Shown here piece by piece: positions 6,267 through 7,569 of a DNA stretch of 7,569 nucleotides (the stretch's first letter is position 1; each line of letters begins with the position of its first letter). A program made the translations under genes and the position numbers. Source of the stretch: Gemmatimonadota bacterium (lineage in GTDB: Bacteria > Gemmatimonadota > Gemmatimonadetes > Longimicrobiales > UBA6960). The stretch is from contig JADFLD010000083.1 in NCBI GenBank assembly GCA_022564535.1, forward strand, positions 1-7,569. Direction: 5' to 3'. Under the pieces are notes generated by a model. The model was not told where the DNA came from. It ran no database searches and saw nothing but the letters and a program-made list of their open reading frames with translations.

Positions 6267-7569
6267 GCGAGCCGACAGGGCTTGGGGAGCGCCGATATTC
6301 GGTGCTTCTGCGGCTGTATTCGCGGGGAGTCAGGGAGGAGTACGGTTCCGAAATGCTGGAGGTATTCCGATACCGGCGCGATCGGCGCCTCGCCTCGCAT
6401 GGGCGACTCGGCCTCGGCTTTTGGGCTCACATACTGGCGGACGCGATGAGGTCGGCTTGGCGCGAATGGCGTCGTCCGCTCTCGGGGTATGCCGCCGCGG
6501 ACGCGGCAAGCACACGGGGAGGGGAGGGTATCATGGGATGGATCGATGACTTCAGGTATGCGGCGAGACGGCTGATGCGGAGTCCGGGCTTCACTCTGAC
6601 AGCTCTGACGATTCTGGTTCTCGGCATCGGAGTGAACACCACCGCCTATTCCGTGGTGAACGCACTTCTACCGCAACCCCCGCCATTTCATGAGCCCGAG
6701 CAGGTGGTCAACGTGCTTCAAGGCTCTGACGGGGGGACGCCCTCGTCGACGTCGTATCCTGCGTACCTCGACATGACTCGCATGCCGAACGTCTTCGCTT
6801 CGGTCTCCGCCTATTCGGAGAACGTGGCCTACCTGGAGCAGGGGGACGGGCTGGCGTCGATCTTGATCGAGTACGCGACCGCGTCGTACATGGACGTGAT
6901 CGGCCTCACGCCGAGCCGCGGCACCTGGTTCGAGGCCTCGGCGGACGACCCCAACGGTCCACCGGCTGCCGTCATTACGCACGCCATGTGGACAGATCGC
7001 CTCGCGTCGGACCCGGGAGTTCTGGGCAGCACGCTTCGAATTGGGGGTGGCGCCGTGACTGTGATCGGTGTCGGGCCAGCTGAATTCAATGGTGGGCAGA
7101 GCATCGGCGCTGTGGACCTGTGGCTTTCCATCTCGGCCATGTCCGTCACGGGTGGGCGCGTCGCGTCACTGACCCGGCGGCAGGACCACCCCTTCACTCT
7201 CCGCGCCCGGCTCGCGCCCGGCGTCTCCATGGAGCAGGCCTCGGGCGCCATGGAGGGTCTCGCGGCCGATCTGGCCCGGATCTACCCTGAACTCAACTCG
7301 GATCGGAGCATCACCGTCCTCTCGGTGCTGAGCAACCGTATTTCGCCGGAAATCGATGCCAGGCTGGTGCCGGCATCCGTCTTCTTGATGGCCGTCGTCC
7401 TCCTGGTTCTCGTCATCGGAACACTCAATCTCGCCAACCTGCTCTTGATACGGAGCTCGGCCAGAGCGCGGGAAATCGCAGTCCGACTTGCACTTGGAGC
7501 CGGACGTGCGCGCGTGATCCGGGTCGTTCTAGCCGAGGCGCTCCTTCTTTCCGTGCTCGGGGGTGCGGG
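6263..7569 (+). CDS. ADOP-type ABC transporter permease, FtsX/MacB family (partial, C-terminus beyond right edge)
   Basis: N-terminal part of a large membrane protein; 435 codons are open to the window edge without a stop. Residues 1-90 form a soluble leader with LLRLYSRGVREEYGSEMLEVF at 15-35, like the prefix of 'acidobacterial duplicated orphan permeases' (ADOP). Then come DDFRYAARRLMRSPGFT at 95-111, a first membrane helix at about 111-133 (including LGIGVNTTAYS), a periplasmic MacB core-like domain at about 134-368, a second helix at about 370-395 (NLANLLLI), and the FtsX loop ARAREIAVRLALGAGR at 400-415, entering a third helix. Full family members are about 800-900 residues with two such units. 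They have no ATPase domain and often no adjacent ATPase gene, so their substrate and energy source are unclear. The GTG start overlaps the padR stop. A second start, ATG at 6533 (residue 91) with a strong Shine-Dalgarno, would give a conventional prefix-less permease. Confidence 0.9.
   Translation, partial: MSEPTGLGERRYSVLLRLYSRGVREEYGSEMLEVFRYRRDRRLASHGRLGLGFWAHILADAMRSAWREWRRPLSGYAAADAASTRGGEGIMGWIDDFRYAARRLMRSPGFTLTALTILVLGIGVNTTAYSVVNALLPQPPPFHEPEQVVNVLQGSDGGTPSSTSYPAYLDMTRMPNVFASVSAYSENVAYLEQGDGLASILIEYATASYMDVIGLTPSRGTWFEASADDPNGPPAAVITHAMWTDRLASDPGVLGSTLRIGGGAVTVIGVGPAEFNGGQSIGAVDLWLSISAMSVTGGRVASLTRRQDHPFTLRARLAPGVSMEQASGAMEGLAADLARIYPELNSDRSITVLSVLSNRISPEIDARLVPASVFLMAVVLLVLVIGTLNLANLLLIRSSARAREIAVRLALGAGRARVIRVVLAEALLLSVLGGA
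6518..6535 (+). promoter_or_regulatory. internal Shine-Dalgarno and ATG inside the permease gene
   Basis: The purine-rich run GGAGGGGAGGG (6518-6528) is followed after 4 nt by an in-frame ATG at 6533. It is a stronger ribosome site than that of the upstream GTG at 6263, and the downstream residues WIDDFRYAARRL match the usual beginning of prefix-less permeases. It may be a real second start or a remnant of a former separate gene. Confidence 0.5.

Overview
The window looks like a high-GC bacterial chromosome segment. It carries two unrelated blocks: a core iron-sulfur cluster assembly (suf) operon on the minus strand, and an accessory block on the plus strand with a patatin-like lipase, a PadR-type regulator and a large FtsX/MacB-type permease. 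The PadR plus 'orphan' permease pair is typical of Acidobacteriota and Gemmatimonadota. That pairing, with the GC content and GTG starts, makes a Gemmatimonadota-like or Acidobacteriota-like organism the best guess. This is inference from gene content; no taxonomic marker is present.

Minus strand, positions 4855 down to 1, read sufC, sufB, sufD, a Rieske ferredoxin and sufS. sufS runs off the left edge. Gaps are 18 bp (sufC-sufB), a 4-base GTGA overlap (sufB-sufD), 13 bp (sufD-Rieske) and 21 bp (Rieske-sufS), so this is almost certainly one transcript. SufS takes sulfur from cysteine, the SufBC2D complex builds the [Fe-S] cluster using ATP hydrolysis by SufC, and the Rieske protein is a small [2Fe-2S] electron carrier whose role here is unproven. 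The window shows no scaffold/transfer partner (SufU, SufE or SufT) and no suf regulator; they could lie beyond the left edge or elsewhere.

Positions 4856-4957 separate sufC from a divergent patatin-like phospholipase gene (4958-5839). This gap holds a candidate suf promoter and a hairpin or operator-like inverted repeat just upstream of the sufC ribosome binding site. The candidate -35 box lies inside the first codons of the patatin reading frame, so the two starts interfere or the patatin start is further downstream.

Plus strand, positions 5840-7569: a 91-bp gap carries a candidate promoter overlapped by two nearly identical 15-bp repeats, each with the palindrome GATATATC, and then a perfect inverted repeat. 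This looks like a PadR autoregulatory operator. It is followed by padR (5931-6266) and, with a GTGA overlap, the start of an ADOP-type permease (6263 to beyond the right edge). The permease has a 90-residue leader and a second, strongly Shine-Dalgarno-preceded ATG at 6533, where most family members would begin.

I see no RNA genes, insertion sequences, CRISPR array or phage genes. Most of the window is recognisable biology. The best leads are the PadR operator cluster, the dual-start permease and the Rieske gene in the suf operon; none is clear evidence of a new system.
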